A stretch of 64,000 nt of DNA from Glandiceps talaboti (lineage: Eukaryota; Hemichordata; Enteropneusta; Spengelidae), in assembly GCF_964340395.1 (NCBI RefSeq), contig NC_135555.1, positions 26,596,725 through 26,660,724 on the forward strand, in the 5' to 3' direction. Made by a program: the position numbers and the translations under genes. Below are positions 27,385-41,060 of this stretch, in pieces. A model generated the notes under the pieces. That model was not told where the DNA came from, ran no database searches, and saw nothing but the letters and a program-made list of their open reading frames with translations. Numbering within the stretch: position 1 is the first letter of the stretch; the number at the start of each line of letters is the position of its first letter.

Positions 27385-30300
27385 GTCATTTAGTATCAGA
27401 CAGCATCATCCTCTAATAATTCTATTGTCATTTAGTATCAGACAGCATCATCCTCTAATAATTCTATTGTCATTTAGTATCAGACAGTATCATCCTGTAA
27501 TAATTCTATTGTCATTTAGTATCAGACAGTATCATTCTCTAATAATTCTATTGTCATTTAGTATCAGACAACATCATCCTGTAATAATTCTATTGTCATT
27601 TAGTATCAGACACCATCATCCTGTAATAATTCTATTGTCATTTAGTATCAGACAGCATCATCCTGTAATAATTCTATTGTCATTTAGTATCAGACAGCAT
27701 CATCCTGTAATAATTCTATTGTCATTTAGTATCAGACACCATCATCCTCTAATAATTCTATTGTCATTTAGTATCAGACACCATCATCCTCTAATAATTC
27801 TATTGTCATTTAGTATCAGACAGCATCATCCTTTAGTAATTCTATTGTCATTTAGTATCAGACAGCATCATCCTGTAATAATTCTATTGTCATTTAGTAT
27901 CAGACAGCATCATCCTGTAATAATTCTATTGTCATTTAGTATTAGACAGCATCATCCTCTAATAATTCTATTGTCATTTAGTATCAGACAACATCATCCT
28001 CTAATAATTCTATTGTCATTTAGTATCAGACAACATCATCCTCTAATAATTCTATTGTCATTTAGTATCAGACAACATCATCCTGTAATAATTCTATTGT
28101 CATTTAGTATCAGACACCATCATCCTCTAATAATTCTATTGTCATTTAGTATCAGACAGTATCATCCTCTAATAATTCTATTGTCATTTAGTATCAGACA
28201 GCATCATCCTCTAATAATTCTATTGTCATTTAGTATCAGACAGTATCATCCTTTAATAATTCTATTGTCATTTAGTATCAGACACCATCATCCTGTAATA
28301 ATTCTATTGTCATTTAGTATCAGACAGCATCATCCTCTAATAATTCTATTGTCATTTAGTATCAGACACCATCATCCTCTAATAATTCTATTGTCATTTA
28401 GTATCAGACAGTATCATCCTCTAATAATTCTATTGTCATTTAGTATCAGACACCATCATCCTGTAATAATTCTATTGTCATTTAGTATCAGACAGCATCA
28501 TCCTCTAATAATTCTATTGTCATTTAGTATCAGACACCATCATCCTCTAATAATTCTATTGTCATTTAGTATCAGACACTATCATCCTCTAATAATTCTA
28601 TTGTCATTTAGTATCAGACACCATCATCCTCTAATAATTCTATTGTCATTTATTATGAGACAGTATCATCCTTTAATAATTCTATTGTCATTTAGTATCA
28701 GACAGCATCATCCTGTAATAATTCTATTGTCATTTAGTATCAGACACCATCATCCTCTAATAATTCTATTGTCATTTAGTATCAGACAGTATCATCCTCT
28801 AATAATTCTATTGTCATTTAGTATCAGACAGCATCATCCTCTAATAATTCTATTGTCATTTAGTATCAGACACCATCATCCTCTAATGATTCTATTGTCA
28901 TTTAGTATCAGACACCATCATCCTCTAATAATTCTATTGTCATTTAGTATCAGACAGCAACATCCTTTAGTAATTCTATTGTCATTTAGTATCAGACAGC
29001 ATCATCCTGTAATAATTCTATTGTCATTTAGTATCAGACAGTATCATCCTGTAATAATTCTATTGTCATTTAGTATTAGACAGCATCATCCTCTAATAAT
29101 TCTATTGTCATTTAGTATCAGACAACATCATCCTCTAATAATTCTATTGTCATTTAGTATCAGACAACATCATCCTCTAATAATTCTATTGTCATTTAGT
29201 ATCAGACAACATCATCCTGTAATAATTCTATTGTCATTTAGTATCAGACACCATCATCCTCTAATAATTCTATTGTCATTTAGTATCAGACAGTATCATC
29301 CTCTAATAATTCTATTGTCATTTAGTATCAGACAGCATCATCCTCTAATAATTCTATTGTCATTTAGTATCAGACAGTATCATCCTTTAATAATTCTATT
29401 GTCATTTAGTATCAGACACCATCATCCTGTAATAATTCTATTGTCATTTAGTATCAGACAGCATCATCCTCTAATAATTCTATTGTCATTTAGTATCAGA
29501 CACCATCATCCTCTAATAATTCTATTGTCATTTAGTATCAGACAGTATCATCCTCTAATAATTCTATTGTCATTTAGTATCAGACACCATCATCCTGTAA
29601 TAATTCTATTGTCATTTAGTATCAGACAGCATCATCCTCTAATAATTCTATTGTCATTTAGTATCAGACACCATCATCCTCTAATAATTCTATTGTCATT
29701 TAGTATCAGACACTATCATCCTCTAATAATTCTATTGTCATTTAGTATCAGACACCATCATCCTCTAATAATTCTATTGTCATTTATTATCAGACAGTAT
29801 CATCCTTTAATAATTCTATTGTCATTTAGTATCAGACAGCATCATCCTGTAATAATTCTATTGTCATTTAGTATCAGACACCATCATCCTCTAATAATTC
29901 TATTGTCATTTAGTATCAGACAGTATCATCCTCTAATAATTCTATTGTCATTTAGTATCAGACAGCATCATCCTCTAATAATTCTATTGTCATTTAGTAT
30001 CAGACACCATCATCCTCTAATGATTCTATTGTCATTTAGTATCAGACACCATCATCCTCTAATAATTCTATTGTCATTTAGTATCAGACAGCATCATCCT
30101 CTAATAATTCTATTGTCATTTAGTATCAGACAGCACCATCCTCTAATAATTCTATTGTCATTTAGTATCAGACACCATCATCCTCTAATGATTCTATTGT
30201 CATTTAGTATCAGACAGCATCATCCTGTAATAATTCTATTGTCATTTAGTATCAGACAGCATCATCCTCTAATAATTCTATTGTCATTTAGTATCAGACA

Positions 30301-31752
30301 GCATCATCCTGTAATAATTCTATTGTCATTTAGTATCAGACAGCATCATCCTGTAATAATTCTATTGTCATTTAGTATCAGACAGCATCATCCTGTAATA
30401 ATTCTATTGTCATTTAGTATCAGACAGCATCATCCTCTAATAATTCTATTGTCATTTAGTATCAGACACCATCATCCTCTAATAATTCTATTGTCATTTA
30501 GTATCAGACAGCATCATCCTGTTGTAATTCTATTGTCATTTAGTATCAGACAGCATCATCCTGTAATAATTCTATTGTCATTTAGTATCAGACAGCACCA
30601 TCCTCTAATAATTCTATTGTCATTTAGTATCAGACAGCATCATCCTCTAATAATTCTATTGTCATTTAGTATCAGACAGCATCATCCTCTAATAATTCTA
30701 TTGTCATTTAGTATCAGACAGCATCATCCTGTAATAATTCTATTGTCATTTAGTATCAGACAGCATCATCCTCTAATAATTCTATTGTCATTTAGTATCA
30801 GACACCATCATCCTCTAATGATTCTATTGTCATTTAGTATCAGACAGCATCATCCTGTAATAATTCTATTGTCATTTAGTATCAGACAGTATCATCCTGT
30901 AATAATTCTATTGTCATTTAGTATCAGACAGCATCATCCTGTAATAATTCTATTGTCATTTAGTATCAGACAGCATCATCCTTTAGTAATTCTATTGTCA
31001 TTTAGTATCAGACAGTATCATCCTATAATAATTCTATTGTCATTTAGTATCAGACAGCATCATCCTTTAGTAATTCTATTGTCATTTAGTATCAGACAGC
31101 ATCATCCTGTAATAATTCTATTGTCATTTAGTATCAGACAGCATCATCCTGTAATAATTCTATTGTCATTTAGTATCAGACAGCATCATCCTGTAATAAT
31201 TCTATTGTCATTTAGTATCAGACAGTATCATCCTATAATAATTCTATTGTCATTTAGTATCAGACAGCATCATCCTCTAATAATTCTATTGTCATTTAGT
31301 ATCAGACAGTATCATCCTATAATAATTCTATTGTCATTTAGTATCAGACAGCATCATCCTGTAATAATTCTATTGTCATTTAGTATCAGACACCATCATC
31401 CTGTAATAATTTTATTGTCATTTAGTATCAGACAGCATCATCCTGTAATAATTCTATTGTCATTTAGTATCAGACAGTATCATCCTGTAATAATTCTATT
31501 GTCATTTAGTATCAGACAGCATCATCCTTTAGTAATTCTATTGTCATTTAGTATCAGACAGCATCATCCTGTAATAATTCTATTGTCATTTAGTATCAGA
31601 CAGCATCATCCTTTAGTAATTCTATTGTCATTTAGTATCAGACAGCATCATCCTGAAATAATTCTATTGTCATTTAGTATCAGACAGCATCATCCTCTAA
31701 TAATTCTATTGTCATTTAGTATCAGACAGCATTATCCTTAAGTAATTCTATT
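27385..31752. repeat. Type A higher-order unit, 104 monomers (4,368 bp), copy 2
   Basis: It repeats copy 1 at an offset of 4,368 bp. All rare markers agree, including tttattatgag, cagcaacatcct (28,939) and both gtattagac monomers (27,931 and 29,065). The one difference I noticed that changes the translated frame is at 27,908 (c) against 23,540 (t). I did not check every silent position. Such identity implies a very recent duplication or strong homogenisation. Confidence 0.92.
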
Positions 31753-33248
31753 GTCATTTAGTATCAGACAGCATCATCCTCTAATAATTCTATTGTCATT
31801 TAGTATCAGACAGCATCATCCTCTAATAATTCTATTGTCATTTAGTATCAGACAGTATCATCCTGTAATAATTCTATTGTCATTTAGTATCAGACAGTAT
31901 CATTCTCTAATAATTCTATTGTCATTTAGTATCAGACAACATCATCCTGTAATAATTCTATTGTCATTTAGTATCAGACACCATCATCCTGTAATAATTC
32001 TATTGTCATTTAGTATCAGACAGCATCATCCTGTAATAATTCTATTGTCATTTAGTATCAGACAGCATCATCCTGTAATAATTCTATTGTCATTTAGTAT
32101 CAGACACCATCATCCTCTAATAATTCTATTGTCATTTAGTATCAGACACCATCATCCTCTAATAATTCTATTGTCATTTAGTATCAGACAGCATCATCCT
32201 TTAGTAATTCTATTGTCATTTAGTATCAGACAGCATCATCCTGTAATAATTCTATTGTCATTTAGTATCAGACAGTATCATCCTGTAATAATTCTATTGT
32301 CATTTAGTATTAGACAGCATCATCCTCTAATAATTCTATTGTCATTTAGTATCAGACAACATCATCCTCTAATAATTCTATTGTCATTTAGTATCAGACA
32401 ACATCATCCTCTAATAATTCTATTGTCATTTAGTATCAGACAACATCATCCTGTAATAATTCTATTGTCATTTAGTATCAGACACCATCATCCTCTAATA
32501 ATTCTATTGTCATTTAGTATCAGACAGTATCATCCTCTAATAATTCTATTGTCATTTAGTATCAGACAGCATCATCCTCTAATAATTCTATTGTCATTTA
32601 GTATCAGACAGTATCATCCTTTAATAATTCTATTGTCATTTAGTATCAGACACCATCATCCTGTAATAATTCTATTGTCATTTAGTATCAGACAGCATCA
32701 TCCTCTAATAATTCTATTGTCATTTAGTATCAGACACCATCATCCTCTAATAATTCTATTGTCATTTAGTATCAGACAGTATCATCCTCTAATAATTCTA
32801 TTGTCATTTAGTATCAGACACCATCATCCTGTAATAATTCTATTGTCATTTAGTATCAGACAGCATCATCCTCTAATAATTCTATTGTCATTTAGTATCA
32901 GACACCATCATCCTCTAATAATTCTATTGTCATTTAGTATCAGACACTATCATCCTCTAATAATTCTATTGTCATTTAGTATCAGACACCATCATCCTCT
33001 AATAATTCTATTGTCATTTATTATCAGACAGTATCATCCTTTAATAATTCTATTGTCATTTAGTATCAGACAGCATCATCCTGTAATAATTCTATTGTCA
33101 TTTAGTATCAGACACCATCATCCTCTAATAATTCTATTGTCATTTAGTATCAGACAGTATCATCCTCTAATAATTCTATTGTCATTTAGTATCAGACAGC
33201 ATCATCCTCTAATAATTCTATTGTCATTTAGTATCAGACACCATCATC
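31753..33248. repeat. Fifth type A unit, incomplete, running into type B
   Basis: It follows the 104-monomer units at the same offset (cagtatcattct at 31,879, gtattagac at 32,299, tttattatcag near 33,019). It does not enter the internal 27-monomer duplication; instead it continues into the shared module and then type B. Just past the end, a private t-to-c change at 33,303 gives aattccatt. Confidence 0.82.
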
Positions 33249-36200
33249 CTCTAATGATTCTATTGTCATTTAGTATCAGACACCATCATCCTCTAATAAT
33301 TCCATTGTCATTTAGTATCAGACAGCATCATCCTCTAATAATTCTATTGTCATTTAGTATCAGACAGCACCATCCTCTAATAATTCTATTGTCATTTAGT
33401 ATCAGACACCATCATCCTCTAATGATTCTATTGTCATTTAGTATCAGACAGCATCATCCTGTAATAATTCTATTGTCATTTAGTATCAGACAGCATCATC
33501 CTCTAATAATTCTATTGTCATTTAGTATCAGACAGCATCATCCTGTAATAATTCTATTGTCATTTAGTATCAGACAGCATCATCCTGTAATAATTCTATT
33601 GTCATTTAGTATCAGACAGCATCATCCTGTAATAATTCTATTGTCATTTAGTATCAGACAGCATCATCCTCTAATAATTCTATTGTCATTTAGTATCAGA
33701 CACCATCATCCTCTAATAATTCTATTGTCATTTAGTATCAGACAGCATCATCCTGTTGTAATTCTATTGTCATTTAGTATCAGACAGCATCATCCTGTAA
33801 TAATTCTATTGTCATTTAGTATCAGACAGCACCATCCTCTAATAATTCTATTGTCATTTAGTATCAGACAGCATCATCCTCTAATAATTCTATTGTCATT
33901 TAGTATCAGACAGCATCATCCTCTAATAATTCTATTGTCATTTAGTATCAGACAGCATCATCCTGTAATAATTCTATTGTCATTTAGTATCAGACAGCAT
34001 CATCCTCTAATAATTCTATTGTCATTTAGTATCAGACACCATCATCCTCTAATGATTCTATTGTCATTTAGTATCAGACAGCATCATCCTGTAATAATTC
34101 TATTGTCATTTAGTATCAGACAGTATCATCCTCTAATAATTCTATTGTCATTTAGTATCAGACAGCATCATCCTGTAATAATTCTATTGTCATTTAGTAT
34201 CAGACAGCATCATCCTGTAATAATTCTATTGTCATTTAGTATCAGACAGCATCATCCTCTAATAATTCTATTGTCATTTAGTATCAGACAATATCATCCT
34301 TTAGTAATTCTATTGTCATTTAGTATCAGACAGCATCATCCTTTAGTAATTCTATTGTCATTTAGTATCAGACAGCATCATCCTTTAGTAATTGTATTGT
34401 CATTTAGTGTCAGACAGCATCATCCTCTAATAATTCTATTGTCATTTAGTATCAGACAGTATCATCCTTTAATAATTCTATTGTCATTTAGTATCAGACA
34501 GCATCATCCTGTAATAATTCTATTGTCATTTAGTATCAGACAGCATCATCCTCTAATAATTCTATTGTCATTTAGTATCAGACACCATCATCCTCTAATG
34601 ATTCTATTGTCATTTAGTATCAGACAGCATCATCCTCTAATAATTCTATTGTCATTTAGTATCAGACAGTATCATCCTTTACTAATTCTATTGTCATTTA
34701 GTATCAGACAGCATCATCCTGTAATAATTCTATTATCCTTTAGGATCAGACACCATCATCCTGTAATAATTCTATTGTCATTTAGTATCAGACAGTATCA
34801 TCCTGTAATAATTCTATTGTCATTTAGTATCAGACAGCGTCATCCTGTTGTAATTCTATTGTCATTTAGTATCAGACAGTATCATCCTGTTGTAATTCTA
34901 TTGTCATTTAGTATCAGACAGCATCATCCTTTAGTAATTCTATTGTCATTTAGTATCAGACAGCATCATCCTGAAATAATTCTATTGTCATTTAGTATCA
35001 GACAGTATCATCCTGTTGTAATTCTATTGTCATTTAGTATCAGACAGCATCAGCCTGTTGTAATTCTATTGTCATTTAGTATCAGACAGCATCATCCTGT
35101 AATAATTCTATTGTCATTTAGTATCAGACAGCATCATCCTCTAATAATTCTATTGTCATTTAGTATCAGACAGCATCATCCTCTAATAATTCTATTGTCA
35201 TTTAGTATCAGACAGCATCATCCTCAAATAATTCTATTGTCATTTAGTATCAGACAGCATCATCCTTTAATAATTCTATTGTCATTTAGTATCAGACAGC
35301 ATCATCCTCTAATGATTCTATTGTCATTTAGTATCAGACAGTATCATCCTTTAATAATTCTATTGTCATTTAGTATCAGACAGCATCATCCTGTAATAAT
35401 TCTATTGTCATTTAGTATCAGACTGCATCATCCTCTAATAATTCTATTGTCATTTAGTATCAGACAGCATCATCCTCTAATAATTCTATTGTCATTTAGT
35501 ATCAGACAGCATCATCCTCTAATAATTCTATTGTCATTTAGTATCAGACAGCATCATCCTGTAATAATTCTATTGTCATTTAGTATCACACAGTATCATC
35601 CTGTAATAATTCTATTGTCATTTAGTATCAGACACCATCATCCTGTAATAATTCTATTGTCATTTAGTATCAGACACCATCATCCTGTAATAATTCTATT
35701 GTCATTTAGTATCAGACAGTATCATCCTGTAATAATTCTATTGTCATTTAGTATCAGACACCATCATCCTCTAATAATTCTATTGTCATTTAGTATCAGA
35801 CAGCATCATCCTTTAATAATTCTATTGTCATTTAGTATCAGACAGCATCATCCTGTAATAATTCTATTATCCTTTAGTATCAGACACCATCATCCTGTAA
35901 TAATTCTATTGTCATTTAGTATCAGACACCATCATCCTGTAATAATTCTATTGTCATTTAGTATCAGACAGCGTCATCCTGTTGTAATTCTATTGTCATT
36001 TAGTATCAGACAGTATCATCCTGTTGTAATTCTATTGTCATTTAGTATCAGACAGTATCATCCTGTTGTAATTCTATTGTCATTTAGTATCAGACAGCAT
36101 CATCCTCTAATAATTCTATTGTCATTTAGTATCAGACAGCATCATCCTGTAATAATTCTATTGTCATTTAGTATCAGACAGCATCATCCTCTAATAATTC

Positions 36201-39200
36201 TATTGTCATTTAGTATCAGACAGTATCATCCTTTAATAATTCTATTGTCATTTAGTATCAGACAGCATCATCCTGTAATAATTCTATTGTCATTTAGTAT
36301 CAGACTGCATCATCCTCTAATAATTCTATTGTCATTTAGTATCAGACAGCATCATCCTCTAATAATTCTATTGTCATTTAGTATCAGACAGCATCATCCT
36401 CTAATAATTCTATTGTCATTTAGTATCAGACAGCATCATCCTGTAATAATTCTATTGTCATTTAGTATCACACAGTATCATCCTGTAATAATTCTATTGT
36501 CATTTAGTATCAGACACCATCATCCTGTAATAATTCTATTGTCATTTAGTATCAGACACCATCATCCTGTAATAATTCTATTGTCATTTAGTATCAGACA
36601 GTATCATCCTGTAATAATTCTATTGTCATTTAGTATCAGACACCATCATCCTCTAATAATTCTATTGTCATTTAGTATCAGACAGCATCATCCTTTAATA
36701 ATTCTATTGTCATTTAGTATCAGACAGCATCATCCTGTAATAATTCTATTATCCTTTAGTATCAGACACCATCATCCTGTAATAATTCTATTGTCATTTA
36801 GTATCAGACACCATCATCCTGTAATAATTCTATTGTCATTTAGTATCAGCCAGCGTCATCCTGTTGTAATTCTATTGTCATTTAGTATCAGACAGTATCA
36901 TCCTGTTGTAATTCTATTGTCATTTAGTATCAGACAGTATCATCCTGTTGTAATTCTATTGTCATTTAGTATCAGACAGCATCATCCTCTAATAATTCTA
37001 TTGTCATTTAGTATCAGACAGCATCATCCTGTAATAATTCTATTGTCATTTAGTATCAGACAGCATCATCCTCTAATAATTCTATTGTCATTTAGTATCA
37101 GACAGTATCATCCTGTAATAATTCTATTGTCATTTAGTATCAGACAGCATCATCCTGTAATAATTCTTTTGTCATTTAGTATCAGACAGCATCATCCTCT
37201 AATAATTCTATTGTCATTTAGTATCAGGCAGCATCATCCTGTAATAATTCTATTGTCATTTAGTATCAGACAGTATCATCCTGTTGTAATTCTATTGTCA
37301 TTTAGTATCAGACAGCATCATCCTGTAATAATTCTATTGTCATTTAGTATCAGACAGTATCATCCTCTAGTAATTCTATTGTCATTTAGTATCAGACAGC
37401 ATCATCCTGTAATAATTATATTGTCATTTAGTATCAGACAGCATCATCCTGTTGTAATTCTATTGTCATTTAGTATCAGACAGCATCATCCTGTAATAAT
37501 TCTATTGTCATTTAGTATCAGACAGTATCATCCTCTAGTAATTCTATTGTCATTTAGTATCAGACAGCATCATCCTGTAGTAATTCTATTGTCATTTAGT
37601 ATCAGACAGCATCATCCTGTTGTAATTCTATTGTCATTTAGTATCAGACAGCATCATCCTGTAATAATTCTATTGTCATTTAGTATCAGACACCATCATC
37701 CTTTAGTACTTCTATTGTCATTTAGTATCAGACACCATCATCCTCTAATAATTCTATTGTCATTTAGTATCACACAGTATCATCCTGAAATAATTCTATT
37801 GTCATTTAGTATCAGACAGTATCATCCTGTAGTAATTCTATTGTCATTTAGTATCAGACAGCATCATCCTGTTGTAATTCTATTGTCATTTAGTATCAGA
37901 CAGCATCATCCTGTAATAATTCTATTGTCATTTAGTATCAGACAGCATCATCCTGTAATAATTCTATTGTCATTTAGTATCAGACAGTATCATCCTGTTG
38001 TAATTCTATTGTCATTTAGTATCAGACAGCATCATCCTCTAATAATTCTATTGTCATTTAGTATCAGACAGTATCATCCTCTAATAATTCTATTGTCATT
38101 TAGTATCAGACACCATCATCCTCTAATGATTCTATTGTCATTTAGTATCAGACAGCATCATCCTGTAATAATTCTATTGTCATTTAGTATCAGACAGCAT
38201 CATCCTCTAATAATTCTATTGTCATTTAGTATCAGACAGCATCATCCTGTAATAATTCTATTGTCATTTAGTATCAGACAGCATCATCCTGTAATAATTC
38301 TATTGTCATTTAGTATCAGACAGCATCATCCTGTAATAATTCTATTGTCATTTAGTATCAGACAGCATCATCCTCTAATAATTCTATTGTCATTTAGTAT
38401 CAGACACCATCATCCTCTAATAATTCTATTGTCATTTAGTATCAGACAGCATCATCCTGTTGTAATTCTATTGTCATTTAGTATCAGACAGCATCATCCT
38501 GTAATAATTCTATTGTCATTTAGTATCAGACAGCACCATCCTCTAATAATTCTATTGTCATTTAGTATCAGACAGCATCATCCTCTAATAATTCTATTGT
38601 CATTTAGTATCAGACAGCATCATCCTCTAATAATTCTATTGTCATTTAGTATCAGACAGCATCATCCTGTAATAATTCTATTGTCATTTAGTATCAGACA
38701 GCATCATCCTCTAATAATTCTATTGTCATTTAGTATCAGACACCATCATCCTCTAATGATTCTATTGTCATTTAGTATCAGACAGCATCATCCTGTAATA
38801 ATTCTATTGTCATTTAGTATCAGACAGCATCATCCTCTAATAATTCTATTGTCATTTAGTATCAGACAGCATCATCCTGTAATAATTCTATTGTCATTTA
38901 GTATCAGACAGCATCATCCTGTAATAATTCTATTGTCATTTAGTATCAGACAGCATCATCCTCTAATAATTCTATTGTCATTTAGTATCAGACAGTATCA
39001 TCCTTTAGTAATTCTATTGTCATTTAGTATCAGACAGCATCATCCTTTAGTAATTCTATTGTCATTTAGTATCAGACAGCATCATCCTTTAGTAATTGTA
39101 TTGTCATTTAGTGTCAGACAGCATCATCCTCTAATAATTCTATTGTCATTTAGTATCAGACAGTATCATCCTTTAATAATTCTATTGTCATTTAGTATCA

Positions 39201-41060
39201 GACAGCATCATCCTGTAATAATTCTATTGTCATTTAGTATCAGACAGCATCATCCTCTAATAATTCTATTGTCATTTAGTATCAGACACCATCATCCTCT
39301 AATGATTCTATTGTCATTTAGTATCAGACAGCATCATCCTCTAATAATTCTATTGTCATTTAGTATCAGACAGTATCATCCTTTACTAATTCTATTGTCA
39401 TTTAGTATCAGACAGCATCATCCTGTAATAATTCTATTATCCTTTAGTATCAGACACCATCATCCTGTAATAATTCTATTGTCATTTAGTATCAGACAGT
39501 ATCATCCTGTAATAATTCTATTGTCATTTAGTATCAGACAGCGTCATCCTGTTGTAATTCTATTGTCATTTAGTATCAGACAGTATCATCCTGTTGTAAT
39601 TCTATTGTCATTTAGTATCAGACAGCATCATCCTTTAGTAATTCTATTGTCATTTAGTATCAGACAGCATCATCCTGAAATAATTCTATTGTCATTTAGT
39701 ATCAGACAGTATCATCCTGTTGTAATTCTATTGTCATTTAGTATCAGACAGCATCAGCCTGTTGTAATTCTATTGTCATTTAGTATCAGACAGCATCATC
39801 CTGTAATAATTCTATTGTCATTTAGTATCAGACAGCATCATCCTCTAATAATTCTATTGTCATTTAGTATCAGACAGCATCATCCTCTAATAATTCTATT
39901 GTCATTTAGTATCAGACAGCATCATCCTCAAATAATTCTATTGTCATTTAGTATCAGACAGCATCATCCTCTAATGATTCTATTGTCATTTAGTATCAGA
40001 CAGTATCATCCTTTAATAATTCTATTGTCATTTAGTATCAGACAGCATCATCCTGTAATAATTCTATTGTCATTTAGTATCAGACTGCATCATCCTCTAA
40101 TAATTCTATTGTCATTTAGTATCAAACAGCATCATCCTCTAATAATTCTATTGTCATTTAGTATCAGACAGCATCATCCTCTAATAATTCTATTGTCATT
40201 TAGTATCAGACAGCATCATCCTGTAATAATTCTATTGTCATTTAGTATCACACAGTATCATCCTGTAATAATTCTATTGTCATTTAGTATCAGACACCAT
40301 CATCCTGTAATAATTCTATTGTCATTTAGTATCAGACAGTATCATCCTGTAATAATTCTATTGTCATTTAGTATCAGACAGCATCATCCTCTAATAATTC
40401 TATTGTCATTTAGTATCAGACACCATCATCCTCTAATGATTCTATTGTCATTTAGTATCAGACAGCATCATCCTTTAATAATTCTATTGTCATTTAGTAT
40501 CAGACAGCATCATCCTGTAATAATTCTATTATCCTTTAGTATCAGACACCATCATCCTTTAATAATTCTATTGTCATTTAGTATCAGACACCATCATCCT
40601 GTAATAATTCTATTGTCATTTAGTATCAGACACCATCATCCTGTAATAATTCTATTGTCATTTAGTATCAGACAGCGTCATCCTGTTGTAATTCTATTGT
40701 CATTTAGTATCAGACAGTATCATCCTGTTGTAATTCTATTGTCATTTAGTATCAGACAGCATCATCCTCTAATAATTCTATTGTCATTTAGTATCAGACA
40801 GCATCATCCTTTAGTAATTCTATTGTCATTTAGTATCAGACAGCATCATCCTATAATAATTCTATTGTCATTTAGTATCAGACAGCATCATCCTCTAATA
40901 ATTCTATTGTCATTTAGTATCAGACAGTATCATCCTGTAATAATTCTATTGTCATTTAGTATCAGACAGCATCATCCTGTAATAATTCTATTGTCATTTA
41001 GTATCAGACAGCATCATCCTCTAATAATTCTATTGTCATTTAGTATCAGGCAGCATCATC
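33249..41060. repeat. Type B super-unit, 186 monomers (7,812 bp), copy 1
   Basis: This super-unit holds two gtgtcag cycles (34,399 and 39,103) and the shared module. It recurs at 41,061 with an offset of 7,812 bp in its first part and 6,930 bp after the 882-bp internal duplication. Rare variants shared by both copies confirm this: caatatcat (near 34,290 and 42,102), tttaggatcag (near 34,741 and 42,553) and agtacttct (near 37,707 and 44,637). The end is a junction at about 41,050-41,060, where a caggcagc monomer jumps back to the ctaatgatt start. Confidence 0.88.
35323..37086. repeat. Tandem duplication of 21 monomers (882 bp) inside super-unit copy 1
   Basis: Copies are 35,323-36,204 and 36,205-37,086. 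gactgcatc at 35,421 and 36,303, cacacagta and cagcgtcat all repeat at 882 bp, and monomer order agrees throughout. The second copy has one private change at 36,850 (a to c, giving atcagccagc). Super-unit copy 2 has only one version (gactgcatc at 43,233), so this is a later gain here or a loss there. Confidence 0.92.

Larger units (their letters stand above)
16549..33248. repeat. Satellite domain A2: tandem type A units of several lengths
   Basis: The domain starts with part of the shared module (16,633 to about 16,968), which joins the type A tail at 16,969. It then runs through four units delimited by the TAA-bearing monomer (18,355; 21,841; 22,975; 27,343; 31,711), followed by an incomplete fifth that passes into type B. 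The unit lengths are 83, 27, 104 and 104 monomers. Type A markers (gtattagac, caacatcat, cagtatcattct, tttattatcag or tttattatgag) recur in each unit; no gtgtcag or cagcgtcat type B cycle is present. Confidence 0.85.
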
